Shown: piece after piece, positions 31,534 through 40,489 of the stretch
How positions within the stretch are numbered: the first letter of the stretch is position 1
Layout: each line of letters begins with the position of its first letter
Assembly: GCA_945902915.1 (NCBI GenBank)
Contig: CAMDNJ010000004.1
Span: 1 to 46,753 of the forward strand
DNA length: 46,753 nucleotides
Direction: 5' to 3'
From: Crenothrix polyspora
Lineage (GTDB): Bacteria; Pseudomonadota; Gammaproteobacteria; Methylococcales; Methylomonadaceae
Program-made: the position numbers and the translations under genes
The notes under the pieces: model-generated
The model's input: only the letters and a program-made list of their open reading frames with translations
The model's database searches: none
What the model was told of the DNA's origin: nothing

Positions 31534-32664
31534 CTAAAATTCATTACTATGATCGTCGGTTGCCGTTAACTGCATACCATTATTTTCAAGAAGATTAGCT
31601 TTATCGGAACCGAGTTTTATCATTAGTCGCACTTCATTTCTTGAATCTGCTGAATTTAAAGCATCGTCATAACTTATTTTATCTGCCAAATATAAATCAT
31701 AAAGTGCTTGATCAAAGGTTTGCATAGCCTGCTCTCGCGAATTTTTCATTAACTCTTTAAGCTTATGAATTTCACCTTTTCGAATATAATCTTTGATTAA
31801 TGGCGTATTAATTAATATTTCTACCGCCGGATACCGACCTAGGCCATCACTACGTTTAATGAGTTGCTGAGCAACAATGCCTTTCAAGTTTAACGACAAA
31901 TCTAACAATAGCTGATTATGCATTTCATCAGGGAAAAAATGTAAAATTCGATCTAAGGCTTGATCCGCATTATTTGCATGTAAAGTAGACAGACATAAAT
32001 GCCCAGTTTCAGCAAAAGTGATGGCATTTTGCATGGTTTCTCGGGTTCTAATTTCACCTATCAAAATAACATCCGGCGCTTGTCTTAGGGTGTTTTTTAA
32101 CGCAACTTCATAGGATTCAGTATCAATCCCCACTTCACGCTGAGTGACAATGCAGCCTAAATGCGGATGTAGAAATTCTATCGGATCTTCAATAGTAATA
32201 ATATGACCACTACTATTTTGATTCCTATATTTAATTAAAGAAGCTAATGACGTCGATTTTCCTGTACCTGTACCACCTACAAAAATAATCAAACCACGTT
32301 TTTCCATAATCATGGTTTTTAAAATAGGTGGCAAACTTAAATCATCTGAATCAGGAATATTACTTTCAATTCGTCGTAATACCATGCCCGCACAATTGCG
32401 TTGCGTAAAGGCACTGACTCTAAATCGCCCCAACTCATTTACGCTAATAGCAAACTGACATTCCTTAGTCTTTTCAAATTCATCCTTTTGCCGCTGATCC
32501 ATGACGATTAATACCAGCGCCAAGGCTTGATCAGCCGTTAAGAACATCTCAGCAGCAGGCATTAAACACCCATCCACTTTTAGTGTAGGTACTCTTCCTG
32601 CTGTAATAAACAAATCTGAGGCTTTTTTTTGCACCATAAGAACTAGTAATTCTTTAATATCCAC
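31534..32664 (-). CDS. pilU: Type IV pilus retraction ATPase-like PilU
   Basis: A 376-residue secretion/twitching ATPase. It has Walker A FVGGTGTGKSTSLASL, the Asp box, Walker B-like VILIGEIRTRETM and the His box AETGHLCLSTLHANN. The TLKVDGCLMPAA N-terminus and longer C-terminus match PilU, the accessory partner of PilT. It lies eight bases downstream of pilT and they are surely co-transcribed. Together they drive pilus retraction at the inner membrane. Confidence 0.93.
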   Translation of the reverse strand: MDIKELLVLMVQKKASDLFITAGRVPTLKVDGCLMPAAEMFLTADQALALVLIVMDQRQKDEFEKTKECQFAISVNELGRFRVSAFTQRNCAGMVLRRIESNIPDSDDLSLPPILKTMIMEKRGLIIFVGGTGTGKSTSLASLIKYRNQNSSGHIITIEDPIEFLHPHLGCIVTQREVGIDTESYEVALKNTLRQAPDVILIGEIRTRETMQNAITFAETGHLCLSTLHANNADQALDRILHFFPDEMHNQLLLDLSLNLKGIVAQQLIKRSDGLGRYPAVEILINTPLIKDYIRKGEIHKLKELMKNSREQAMQTFDQALYDLYLADKISYDDALNSADSRNEVRLMIKLGSDKANLLENNGMQLTATDDHSNEF

Positions 32665-32672
32665 AAAACCTC

Positions 32673-33710
32673 CTAATGAAATATAGTCTTATCAACGGCT
32701 TTAGTCGCAGCTATTTGTGGACTCACCAAACCTTTATCAACTAATTCTTTTAAATTCTGATCCAAGGTTTGCATGCCATCTCTACGCCCTGTTTGTATGG
32801 CTGAATACATCTGTGCGACTTTAGCTTCGCGGATCAAATTCCTAATCGCCGAATTACCTACCATAATTTCATGCGCTGCAATGCGGCCCCCGCCTATTTT
32901 CTTCATGAGCGTTTGAGAAATAACGGCCTGTAAAGATTCTGATAACATCGAACGTATCATGTCTTTTTCTGCCGACGGAAACACGTCAATAATTCGATCT
33001 ATGGCTTTAGCGGCAGAAGTCGTATGTAACGTACCAAAAACCAAATGACCGGTTTCCGCTGCCGTTAATGCTAGGCGGATAGTTTCTAAGTCACGCATTT
33101 CACCTACCATAATAATATCTGGATCTTCACGTAAAGCGGAACGCAGCGCCTCATTAAAACCATGCGTATCCCTATGAACTTCACGTTGATTAATTAAACA
33201 CTTTTGACTTTCATGAACAAATTCGATTGGATCTTCAACAGTCAGTATATGGGCATAATCATTGCAATTTATATGATTAATCATAGCCGCTAAGGTCGTT
33301 GATTTACCAGAACCCGTAGGGCCTGTCACTAACACCAAACCTCGAGGTTTTCTAGTGACTTCCTCAAAAAACTTAGGCGCTTCTAACTCTTCAAGTGATA
33401 AAACTTTTGAGGGAATCGTTCTAAAGACTGCGGCAGCACCACGTTCCTGATTAAAAGCGTTGACACGAAACCTTGCGACACCTTGTAGAGAAAATGAAAA
33501 ATCAATTTCTAAAAATTCCTCATAATCATGACGCTGCTTATCGTTCATAATGTCATAGATCAATGCGTGCACAGATTTATGATCCAATGCTGGCATATCT
33601 ATACGTCTAACATCACCATCAACTCGAATCATCGGCGGCAGGCCAGCTGACAAATGTAAATCCGATGCAGCACTTTTAACTGAAAAAGCTAATAACTCAG
33701 TAATATCCAT
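32673..33710 (-). CDS. pilT: Type IV pilus retraction ATPase PilT
   Basis: A 345-residue hexameric ATPase for pilus retraction. It begins ITELLAFSVKSAASDLHLSA and has Walker A LVTGPTGSGKSTTLAAMI, Walker B IIMVGEMRDLETIRLALTAA, the His box ETGHLVFGTLHTTSA, and the C-terminal AIRNLIREAK (AIRNLIRE motif needed for retraction). AGGAG lies before the ATG. First of the pilT-pilU pair. Confidence 0.96.
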   Translation of the reverse strand: MDITELLAFSVKSAASDLHLSAGLPPMIRVDGDVRRIDMPALDHKSVHALIYDIMNDKQRHDYEEFLEIDFSFSLQGVARFRVNAFNQERGAAAVFRTIPSKVLSLEELEAPKFFEEVTRKPRGLVLVTGPTGSGKSTTLAAMINHINCNDYAHILTVEDPIEFVHESQKCLINQREVHRDTHGFNEALRSALREDPDIIMVGEMRDLETIRLALTAAETGHLVFGTLHTTSAAKAIDRIIDVFPSAEKDMIRSMLSESLQAVISQTLMKKIGGGRIAAHEIMVGNSAIRNLIREAKVAQMYSAIQTGRRDGMQTLDQNLKELVDKGLVSPQIAATKAVDKTIFH

Positions 33711-33765
33711 AAACGCTCCTACTAGGTTTGTGTAATAAATAACATCCCTATAGAAAGTAGTCCTA

Positions 33766-33816
33766 TAGGATGTGCTGAACGACAGTGATGCGCTTCACTT
33801 TGTTCAGCACATCCTA
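33766..33816. repeat. REP-like perfect palindrome upstream of pilT
   Basis: TAGGATGTGCTGAAC at 33,766-33,780 is exactly complementary to 33,802-33,816, and the inner AGTGA/TCACT also pairs, giving a cruciform of about 20 pairs. It lies in the divergent gap between pilT and yggS. The sequence type (GTGCTGAAC) is typical of dispersed REP elements. Confidence 0.75.
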
Positions 33817-33895
33817 TCTAAGAGTGACGCCTTGCTTTTTTAAAACAGTATTGTTTAATAGTAACCACTATAAACACCACAAACTCTAAATTTAC

Positions 33896-34567
33896 ATGAT
33901 AGCCAGTCGACTAAAAGCAATACTCAGCCAAATCAAGCAAGCAGAAATACGCTATCACCGTAGCCCAGGCTCTGTTTTATTATTAGCGGTTAGTAAAACC
34001 AAGCCTTCGTCTGATATTGCCGCCGCCTATCAAGCGGGGCAACGACATTTTGGTGAAAGTTATTATCAAGAAGCCTTAATTAAACAACGTGAGCTAGGCA
34101 CTTATGCTATTACTTGGCATTTTATTGGCCCTATACAATCCAATAAAACTAAAGCCATCGCCACGCATTTTGATTGGGTACATAGTGTCGATAACTTAAA
34201 CATTGCTCAGCGCCTTAGCAAGCAACGTCCAGGAAACTTAGCACCCTTAAATATCTGTTTACAAGTTAATATGAGTAATGAACCCAGCAAATCTGGTATT
34301 AGCCTAGACGAATTACCAAAACTTTGCGAGCAAGTTGCTTTATTACCTAATATAAAGTTGCGTGGTGTTATGACCATTCCTGCACCTGAAGATGATTTTG
34401 AACGGCAACGCCAACCTTATAAAACCCTATATCAAGCCATTAGCAAACTTGATCATTTCAAACTAGATACCTTGTCTTTTGGCATGAGTGGAGATTTGAT
34501 CGCCGCCATTGCAGAAGGCTCAACTATTGTCCGAGTGGGTAGTGCCTTATTTGGAAGTAGGAACTAA
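33896..34567 (+). CDS. yggS: YggS-family PLP homeostasis protein
   Basis: A 223-residue PLP-binding protein of the alanine-racemase-N fold without known catalytic activity. It shows LLAVSKTKPSSDIAAAYQAG with the PLP lysine, HFGESYYQEAL, WHFIGPIQSNKTKAIATHF, and the phosphate-binding LSFGMSGDLIAAIAEGSTIV. Family members buffer free pyridoxal phosphate. The neighbourhood with pilT is conserved in many gammaproteobacteria. Confidence 0.93.
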   Translation: MIASRLKAILSQIKQAEIRYHRSPGSVLLLAVSKTKPSSDIAAAYQAGQRHFGESYYQEALIKQRELGTYAITWHFIGPIQSNKTKAIATHFDWVHSVDNLNIAQRLSKQRPGNLAPLNICLQVNMSNEPSKSGISLDELPKLCEQVALLPNIKLRGVMTIPAPEDDFERQRQPYKTLYQAISKLDHFKLDTLSFGMSGDLIAAIAEGSTIVRVGSALFGSRN

Positions 34568-34664
34568 CGGCGGATTCAAAAATAATTAAGTACTCTCTTT
34601 AAATCGAATGCTACCATAAACGCTCAAAACAACCCTTTGCTTTTTACAATATTGGAATATCATT

Positions 34665-34940
34665 ATGCCTAAATATATTATCGAACGTGAAATCCCAGGC
34701 GCCGGTTCTTTAAGCGCGCAAGACTTACAAGGCATTTCACAAAAATCATGCAGTGTCCTTAATGACCTAGGCCCAAAGATTCAATGGTTAGAAAGTTATG
34801 TCACTGATGACAAAGTCTACTGTGTTTATATTGCACCCGATGCCGCAACGATAAAAACTCATGCTGAACAAGGTGGGTTTCCTGCCAATCGTATTTCTGA
34901 AATTAAAACCATCATTGATCCTACAACGGCAGAAGGCTAA
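34665..34940 (+). CDS. DUF4242-family small protein
   Basis: A 91-residue protein: PKYIIEREIPGAGSLSAQDL, then IQWLESYVTDDKVYCVYIAP and IKTHAEQGGFPANRI, all matching DUF4242 proteins (ferredoxin-like alpha/beta fold, reported in some cases to bind nickel). The function is not established. It stands alone, followed directly by a MITE-like repeat. Confidence 0.75.
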   Translation: MPKYIIEREIPGAGSLSAQDLQGISQKSCSVLNDLGPKIQWLESYVTDDKVYCVYIAPDAATIKTHAEQGGFPANRISEIKTIIDPTTAEG

Positions 34941-34946
34941 ATAACG

Positions 34947-35030
34947 GTAGCTTGGGCTAACGGCATTATCGTTAACCCAACTTTGATTGATGATAATATT
35001 GGGTTGCGAAAAGCACGCAGCCCAAGCTAC
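34947..35030. repeat. MITE-like palindromic repeat, copy 2 (family A)
   Basis: An 84-base element with 12-bp terminal inverted repeats GTAGCTTGGGCT and AGCCCAAGCTAC, inner TATCGTTAACCCAA and TTGGGTTGCGAAAAGC. It closely resembles the copy at 45,336-45,418. It lies at the 3' side of the DUF4242 gene, facing rarA. Confidence 0.8.
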
Positions 35031-35065
35031 ATGACTATCAACTTAAGACGGCACAAAGCACTTGC

Positions 35066-35100
35066 GTAGGTCGGGTTAGGCTGTCGCTAACACGACCTAC
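35066..35100. repeat. REP-like palindrome (family B), copy 1
   Basis: GTAGGTCGGGTTAG and its near-complement CTAACACGACCTAC form a 35-base hairpin next to the end of rarA. Related elements occur at 43,963-44,040 and 46,481-46,513. Confidence 0.7.
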
Positions 35101-35120
35101 CCTAACCAACCGAGAACAGC

Positions 35121-36422
35121 TTAACGTTGTTTATCGAGTTCCTGCAAATGCCTTAACTTTTCTTTGATCTTTATTTCTAGACCACGATCGACAGGCTGAT
35201 AATAACGGGTTCCGATCAGCTGCTCAGGAAAATAAGTTTCTCCTGCCGCATAGGCTTCAGGCTCATCATGCGCGTAGCGATAAGCTTTACCATAATCGAG
35301 TGACTTCATAAGCGAAGTTGGGGCATTTCTTAAATGCACAGGCACTGCCAGACTTCCGCTTTGTTTAGCATCACGCATAGCGGCATTATAAGCCATATAA
35401 ACCGCATTACTTTTAGGCGCACAAGCTAAGTAAACGACAGCCTGAGCCAAAAATAATTGACCTTCAGGACTACCCAAGCGCTCTTGGGCTTCCCAAGCAT
35501 TGATTGCGACTTGTAAGGCTCTAGGATCGGCATTGCCTATATCTTCAGATGCCATGCGCACAATACGCCGCGCTAAATAAGCTAGATCACAACCCGCATC
35601 CATCATCCGGCATAACCAATAAAGAGCCGCATCTGGTGAACTACCTCTTACCGATTTATGCAATGCTGAAATCTGATTATAAAATTCTTCACCCTGATTA
35701 TCAAAACGTCTAACGCCACCCGATAACACTTCAAGCGCGCAACTTTCATTAATGACTCGACTACCTTTCGCCGCCGCAAGCTCCACGGCAATTTCCAGTA
35801 AATTGAGTAGTCTTCTCGCATCGCCATCCGCAGCTTGAGCAAATTGCTGCTTAATCTCATCGGAGATCTCAATATCCAAGCCACCTAGGCCTCTGTTTGA
35901 GTCAGTTAGGGCTTTATCCAACACGCCACGTAAATCATCAGTCGTTAAGGCATTAAGGACATAAACACGAGCGCGTGATAATAAGGCATTATTAAGCGCA
36001 AAGGACGGATTTTCTGTGGTTGCACCGACAAAATAAACCGTGCCATCTTCTACATGGGGCAGAAAGGCATCTTGCTGAGATTTATTAAATCGATGAACTT
36101 CATCGACAAATAAAATAGTATGCCTGTGTTGTTCTTGCTGAATTTTTTTAGCCTCAGAAACAGCCGCCCTGATTTCTTTTACGCCCGATAACACCGCAGA
36201 GATAGGCATAAACTCAGCATCAGAGTGTTGAGCAATGAGTCTAGCTAGCGTGGTTTTACCCGTACCAGGAGCCCCCCAGAAAATCATGGAATGTAAGCGT
36301 CCAGATAAAATAGACTCATAAAGCGGCTTGCCGGGCATCAGCATATGCTGTTGACCGACATAATCATCTAATGATTTTGGCCGCATTCTATCGGCCAGAG
36401 GCTTGGTTAAATCATCAAACAT
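35121..36422 (-). CDS. rarA: Replication-associated recombination protein RarA (MgsA)
   Basis: A 433-residue clamp-loader-like AAA+ ATPase acting at stalled forks. The start at 36,422 (MFDDLTKPLADRMRPKSLDD) is preferred; an upstream ATG at 36,473 would add 17 unrelated residues. It shows the SRC-like GQQHML, Walker A FWGAPGTGKTTLARLIA, Walker B ILFVDEVHRFNKSQQDAFL, sensor GATTENPSFALN and the C-terminal tetramer domain (SPDAALYWLCRMMDAGCDLA). The gene order rarA-lolA is common in the group. Confidence 0.94.
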   Translation of the reverse strand: MFDDLTKPLADRMRPKSLDDYVGQQHMLMPGKPLYESILSGRLHSMIFWGAPGTGKTTLARLIAQHSDAEFMPISAVLSGVKEIRAAVSEAKKIQQEQHRHTILFVDEVHRFNKSQQDAFLPHVEDGTVYFVGATTENPSFALNNALLSRARVYVLNALTTDDLRGVLDKALTDSNRGLGGLDIEISDEIKQQFAQAADGDARRLLNLLEIAVELAAAKGSRVINESCALEVLSGGVRRFDNQGEEFYNQISALHKSVRGSSPDAALYWLCRMMDAGCDLAYLARRIVRMASEDIGNADPRALQVAINAWEAQERLGSPEGQLFLAQAVVYLACAPKSNAVYMAYNAAMRDAKQSGSLAVPVHLRNAPTSLMKSLDYGKAYRYAHDEPEAYAAGETYFPEQLIGTRYYQPVDRGLEIKIKEKLRHLQELDKQR

Positions 36423-36483
36423 AAAGAGTATAGAGTTTTGTAGTTGTAGGGTGGGTAAGCACAGCGCATCCACAATGCCGACC

Positions 36484-36642
36484 GGGGTTGCAACCCCGAC
36501 CGAAACGTTTAGATGCTTCGATAACTTCGAAACGTGAGTAACGGGGTTATAAACCCCGTCACGCTTTGGAGAAAGTCCTGGAGTGCAATAGCTTCAGCTA
36601 TTGCCTTTTAAAACAGCTGAAGCTGTTTTACTCCAAACAACT
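36484..36642. repeat. Cluster of four palindromes between rarA and lolA
   Basis: Four separate hairpins follow each other: GGGGTTGCAACCCC (36,484-36,497); AACGT...ACGTT-type arms around 36,504-36,534; ACGGGGTT/AACCCCGT (36,541-36,559); and the pair GCAATAGC/GCTATTGC and AAAACAGC/GCTGTTTT (about 36,584-36,630) enclosed by GGAGT/ACTCC. This looks like REP elements inserted next to one another. There is no gene in 36,423-36,707. Confidence 0.7.
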
Positions 36643-36707
36643 AACTACTTAACTGTGGGCAGTGATAAATGAACCTTTGGTCATTCGCCTTGTACTTTTC
36701 GCCTAAC

Positions 36708-37361
36708 TTACTGATCAGAAAAAACATCAGCGCCTGCTGGTGCTTTAAATTCAAACACCGCAGGCTTTATAGGCGGATTTAACACTACATTAGAGAAATA
36801 AATACGGGTTAGTTGTCCGAAATTATCACTTAACTCCATACCGCCCAGTACACCTTTATTCAGACCTATAACGATATATTTAAAACTACTGTCCTTGTTT
36901 TTGGGTAATAATCTGATCCAGAGTAAATCACCCTCTGCGCCTTGGTTCTCCATAATAAAATTGTCTTCCAAGGAAATTTCACCGCTTAATAGTAAAGCAG
37001 GTGTTGAGCCTACCGATTCATCGAGGGTTTTAACAGTGACTTGTTCCAAGTCAGCATCATAAAACCAAACCTTACCCGAAGTAGAAACAATTTGTTGTTG
37101 AAAGGGCTTTAGATAATCCCAACGAAATTTCCCTGGCCGCTGTAAATAAAAAAGTCCCGAACTGGTCTGATAAGGACTGCCTGCTTCATTAATCAGCACT
37201 TGCTTGAAATCAGCCGTCAATGATTTTGATGACTTTAAAAAGGCTTGCAGTTTTTTGATAGGCTGGTCGCTCGCATAAGCGCCATGACTCAACATAAAAA
37301 AGCTCAAACAAAGCAAACGAACATAGTTCATATTAATCATGGTTAGTTTTTTATAGTTCAT
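36708..37361 (-). CDS. lolA: Outer-membrane lipoprotein carrier protein LolA
   Basis: A 217-residue periplasmic chaperone that ferries lipoproteins to LolB. A signal peptide (YVRLLCLSFFMLSHGAYA) precedes the mature start; landmarks are KSLTADFKQVLINEAGS, RPGKFRWDYLKPFQQQIVS and KVWFYDADLEQVTVK. The start at 37,361 overlaps the mrcB stop (ATGA); a later ATG at residue 11 would give a more usual signal length and cannot be excluded. Confidence 0.93.
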   Translation of the reverse strand: MNYKKLTMINMNYVRLLCLSFFMLSHGAYASDQPIKKLQAFLKSSKSLTADFKQVLINEAGSPYQTSSGLFYLQRPGKFRWDYLKPFQQQIVSTSGKVWFYDADLEQVTVKTLDESVGSTPALLLSGEISLEDNFIMENQGAEGDLLWIRLLPKNKDSSFKYIVIGLNKGVLGGMELSDNFGQLTRIYFSNVVLNPPIKPAVFEFKAPAGADVFSDQ

Positions 37362-39724
37362 AGTTTAGGTGATTGACTTTGTTTAGGCTCATCTTCATGT
37401 ATCTCATCAAAATACGGTTTATCTTGTTCAAAAATGCTTTGCCCACAACCTGAGTAAGCCGTAGGTTCTGACCCTACGATATAGGGATATTGTTTGGTGC
37501 TTCCACAACTATCCTGAGTTAACAAACCCGTTTCTGAATTAACCCACAATGATTTGACATTATCAGGAGCGATCAAAGTCACCGCTTGAGTTGATATCTT
37601 CTGCATTAATGCCGTCCAAATAGGTAAAGCGCCATTGGCTCCAGTCAGCCCTATAGGCTTATTATCATCTCTTCCTACCCAGACCACTGATAAATAATCG
37701 CCGGTATAGCCTGCAAACCAACTATCTTTGGCATCATTCGTCGTACCTGTTTTGCCTACCAAACCATAATCTTTAGGAAAAGAGGCATAGGCCGCATGAC
37801 CCGTACCTTCATGCATCACTTCTTGCATCATGGTATTAACGATATAAGTTGCAGCAGGGTCTACCGTTTGTTTAACGTTAAGCGGATAACTTTGCAATTG
37901 CTTTCCATCGGCATCAACGACCGCTCTAATGCCTTTAATGGGCGTGGAAAAACCATCTCCAGCTAAGGTTTGATACATCTGTGTCACTTCTACCGGCGTT
38001 AAGGAAGTGGCGCCTAATAATAATGACGGAAACAACTCTAAAGACCGATTAACACCTAAATCTTTTATGGTTTTAACGACGCTTGCAACACCCACATCCA
38101 TACCAATACGCACAGTAGCCAAATTATAAGACTTTGCTAAAGCGGTATGTAAGGCGACACTACCATGTTCTTTATGGTCATAATTCTTAGGTATCCAATC
38201 AACACCATTCTGGCCTTTCACCACGATAGTTGAATCTTCAACGCGAGTAGTAATCGTGTATTTTTCAGGCGACGCTAAGGCCGTCAAATAAACAGCCGGT
38301 TTAATCAATGATCCTATAGGTCGTACTGCATCCAAGGCTCGATTAAAGCCACCCACTATATTTTCACGGCCACTGGTTAAGGCCACAATCTCACCACTAT
38401 CACGACGCGTTACGATAACCGCAGCTTCAAGATTATCAGCATGAGGTAATTTATCCAATTGCGCTAATTTTAAGGTAACCGTATTTTCTAATATATCCTG
38501 AACTTGCGTATCCAGCGTAGTAAAGATTCTCAAGCCTTGCGAGGTTAAATCTTCCTCGTGATATTCTTGGCTCAATTGCCGCTTAACAAAATCCAGAAAT
38601 CCAGGATAACGATTAGACGAGTGCTGGGTACGGGCAATCACGTTCAAAGCTTTAGCCTTAGCTACGTCAGCCTGACTATGACTAATATAACCTTCTGCAG
38701 CCATTTCATCGAGAACTAAGTCACGTCGCTGTAGGGCACGATCAGGAAACCGTCTAGGATCATATTCAGAAGGACCACGCACTAATGCCACTAAGGAGGC
38801 TACTTGCTCCAACGGCAAGTCTTTTAAGGTACTACCAAAGTAGAACTCACTGGCTAAACCAAAACCATGCACAGAACTTGAGCCATTTTGCCCCAAATAA
38901 ATTTCATTTAAATAAGCCTCAAGAATTTCGTTTTTACCATAACGATATTCTAAAATAAACGCCATGAGCGCTTCTTTGGCTTTACGAGATAAACTACGCT
39001 CATTGGTTAAATAAAAGTTTTTTACTAACTGTTGCGTAATGGTACTACCACCTTGCACCATGCCTCCGGCTAATACGTTAGTCCATATCGCTCTAGCTAT
39101 CCCTTTAAGAGAAATCCCGAAGTGCTGATAAAAGTCACGATCTTCTGAGGCTAGCAGGCCTTTAATCAGAGCATCTGGCGCTTCTTCGAGCTTAATCAGT
39201 ACTCGGTCTTCTTTAACAGTAGGATAAAAGCTACCAATTTGCACAGGATCCATACGGACAATGGCTAGGTCTTGTGCTGTTGCCATATCCTTCATAGCCA
39301 CAATGCCCGCAGCAGAAAAACTTAACTGCATAGCCACACTCGCTTGGTGCTGATCCCAGAACACAAAGTCGCGCGTTTTCAACGTAACTTGTGTGCCATT
39401 CTTAAAATAACTACCTTCCGCAGCAAGCGTACTATCATTTCGATAATGTAGCATTTTTAACAAGACTTCAAGCTTGTCAGCGGTCATAGCATGACCCGCA
39501 TAAAGCTCAACAGGGCTGGCATAAACACGAGCAGGAACCGCCCAGCGCTTGCCTTCAAACTGTTTACGTACATTAAAATCCAGATAACCCAGATAACTGA
39601 ACAGCATAAACGCAGCGACCACCACTAGAAGCAGAAATAAGTTTCTAATTCTATGTGTGGTCGGCTTCTTGTCCGGCTTTTTGCTATTATATCTAGTACC
39701 GCGTCCGCTCGTATTCTGTGCCAT
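37358..39724 (-). CDS. mrcB: Penicillin-binding protein 1B (bifunctional glycosyltransferase/transpeptidase)
   Basis: A 788-residue class A PBP. A single membrane helix (LFLLLVVVAAFMLFSYLGYL, about 29-48) follows a basic tail; then the UB2H-like region, the glycosyltransferase with ASEDRDFYQHFG (Glu about 194), GGSTITQQLVKNFYL and RKAKEALMAFILE, and the transpeptidase with SxxK in PIGSLIKPAVYL, SYN in AKSYNLATVR and KTGTTNDAKDSWF. It synthesises and cross-links peptidoglycan. It overlaps lolA by four bases. Confidence 0.96.
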   Translation of the reverse strand: MAQNTSGRGTRYNSKKPDKKPTTHRIRNLFLLLVVVAAFMLFSYLGYLDFNVRKQFEGKRWAVPARVYASPVELYAGHAMTADKLEVLLKMLHYRNDSTLAAEGSYFKNGTQVTLKTRDFVFWDQHQASVAMQLSFSAAGIVAMKDMATAQDLAIVRMDPVQIGSFYPTVKEDRVLIKLEEAPDALIKGLLASEDRDFYQHFGISLKGIARAIWTNVLAGGMVQGGSTITQQLVKNFYLTNERSLSRKAKEALMAFILEYRYGKNEILEAYLNEIYLGQNGSSSVHGFGLASEFYFGSTLKDLPLEQVASLVALVRGPSEYDPRRFPDRALQRRDLVLDEMAAEGYISHSQADVAKAKALNVIARTQHSSNRYPGFLDFVKRQLSQEYHEEDLTSQGLRIFTTLDTQVQDILENTVTLKLAQLDKLPHADNLEAAVIVTRRDSGEIVALTSGRENIVGGFNRALDAVRPIGSLIKPAVYLTALASPEKYTITTRVEDSTIVVKGQNGVDWIPKNYDHKEHGSVALHTALAKSYNLATVRIGMDVGVASVVKTIKDLGVNRSLELFPSLLLGATSLTPVEVTQMYQTLAGDGFSTPIKGIRAVVDADGKQLQSYPLNVKQTVDPAATYIVNTMMQEVMHEGTGHAAYASFPKDYGLVGKTGTTNDAKDSWFAGYTGDYLSVVWVGRDDNKPIGLTGANGALPIWTALMQKISTQAVTLIAPDNVKSLWVNSETGLLTQDSCGSTKQYPYIVGSEPTAYSGCGQSIFEQDKPYFDEIHEDEPKQSQSPKL

Positions 39725-39982
39725 AGCTATTTATCGTGTGATTAACTTCAAGTAACATCCCTGCTTTTTGGGTCTATTATACATAAATCAGTCGCAGCCG
39801 AAGTGATGGTGAAGCATTGCAATCATCCAGCCATAATCGTTTAGGTCTAGCTACATCTTTATTGTTGCCCGATATTTAAGTAAGCAATAATGAAATGTCG
39901 GCGATTAAATCAAGCTCAACCGCTATTCATTCATTTAAATATTAGGCACGAAAGCCTGCCCGCAACCTAGAGAACTGATAGT
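39725..39982. other. Non-coding stretch at the start of the decayed region
   Basis: No convincing frame, promoter or RNA is visible here beyond the presumptive mrcB promoter at its left end. This is where intact core genes give way to fragments. Confidence 0.4.
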
Positions 39983-40231
39983 CTAGATCCACGCGGGGGC
40001 GACACCTTTATTGTCGTCCGACCATAATAATCCATTCAATTCCAAAGTTAGCGCTACAAACAACATATCTTTTGGGTCAACGTCTTTTACAAGTTCCCAA
40101 GCATTTTTTAAAGCATTTACTGAAATGCTGCTTTCATCATAAAAGTCGATGTGTCTTATCAACTGATATAGAATTTCCAGAACCTCATATTGAAAATGTA
40201 AGTTATGAATACCATAACTTTTGATAGGCAA
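39983..40231 (-). pseudogene. PIN-domain toxin (VapC-like) fragment
   Basis: An 82-residue frame whose residues NAWELVKDVDPKDMLFVALT followed by LELNGLLWSDDNK match the C-terminal half of a PIN-domain nuclease, including the acidic VDPKD and WSDD positions. The N-terminal half with the first catalytic Asp is missing, and after DDNK the frame runs into a GC-rich string (39,987-40,003) resembling a deleted type I-C CRISPR repeat. It is almost certainly inactive. Confidence 0.55.
39987..40003. repeat. Possible remnant of a type I-C CRISPR repeat
   Basis: ATCCACGCGGGGGCGAC corresponds to the repeat at 46,424-46,455 if the 8 bases between its two ACGCG copies are deleted, with one further indel. 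It lies exactly where PIN-domain homology ends. It is short, so chance resemblance is possible. Confidence 0.35.
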
Positions 40232-40306
40232 GAAGCTGTTATTAAACTAAAGGCAGTCGGCGTTACACAAGAACAAGCAGATGCTGAAACACTCCGACAG
40301 ACATAG
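40205..40306 (+). pseudogene. Truncated DUF1640-like coiled-coil protein, copy 1
   Basis: A 33-residue frame, MNTITFDRQEAVIKLKAVG then VTQEQADAETLRQT, closed by TAG. It matches the N-terminal motif of DUF1640 proteins (TFDxxKFxxxLxxAGxxxxQAEA) also seen in the copy at 40,490. It stops where the coiled coil should begin, right before a degenerate CRISPR-type repeat. Confidence 0.5.
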
Positions 40307-40323
40307 GGAAGACCCTTTCAATC

Positions 40324-40412
40324 CATATAAACTGCCTATGAGGAAGTGAAACCTAGTCACTTGCACTGACTAGCGTTAAACCGATTTCTAAGCTGCCTGT
40401 GCGGCAGTGAAC
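40324..40412 (-). CRISPR. Stray type I-F repeat pair: one exact, one degenerate, with one spacer-sized gap
   Basis: Positions 40,385-40,412 carry the same 28-bp repeat as the array at the window end (core CTGCCTGTGCGGCAG). Upstream, 40,324-40,351 matches it at about 20 of 28 positions (core CTGCCTATGAGGAAG). The gap of 33 bases is spacer-sized and contains a 7-bp inverted repeat, CTAGTCA/TGACTAG. The unit is about 6 kb from the main array, in the same orientation. It is either a relic mini-array or a crRNA-like regulatory RNA gene. Confidence 0.7.
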
Positions 40413-40489
40413 CTTAATCCGTGTTGACAGTAGGTAGCACTTACGGCTACATTGACAGGCATAAACTTATCTGTCTGGCGCTTAATCAC

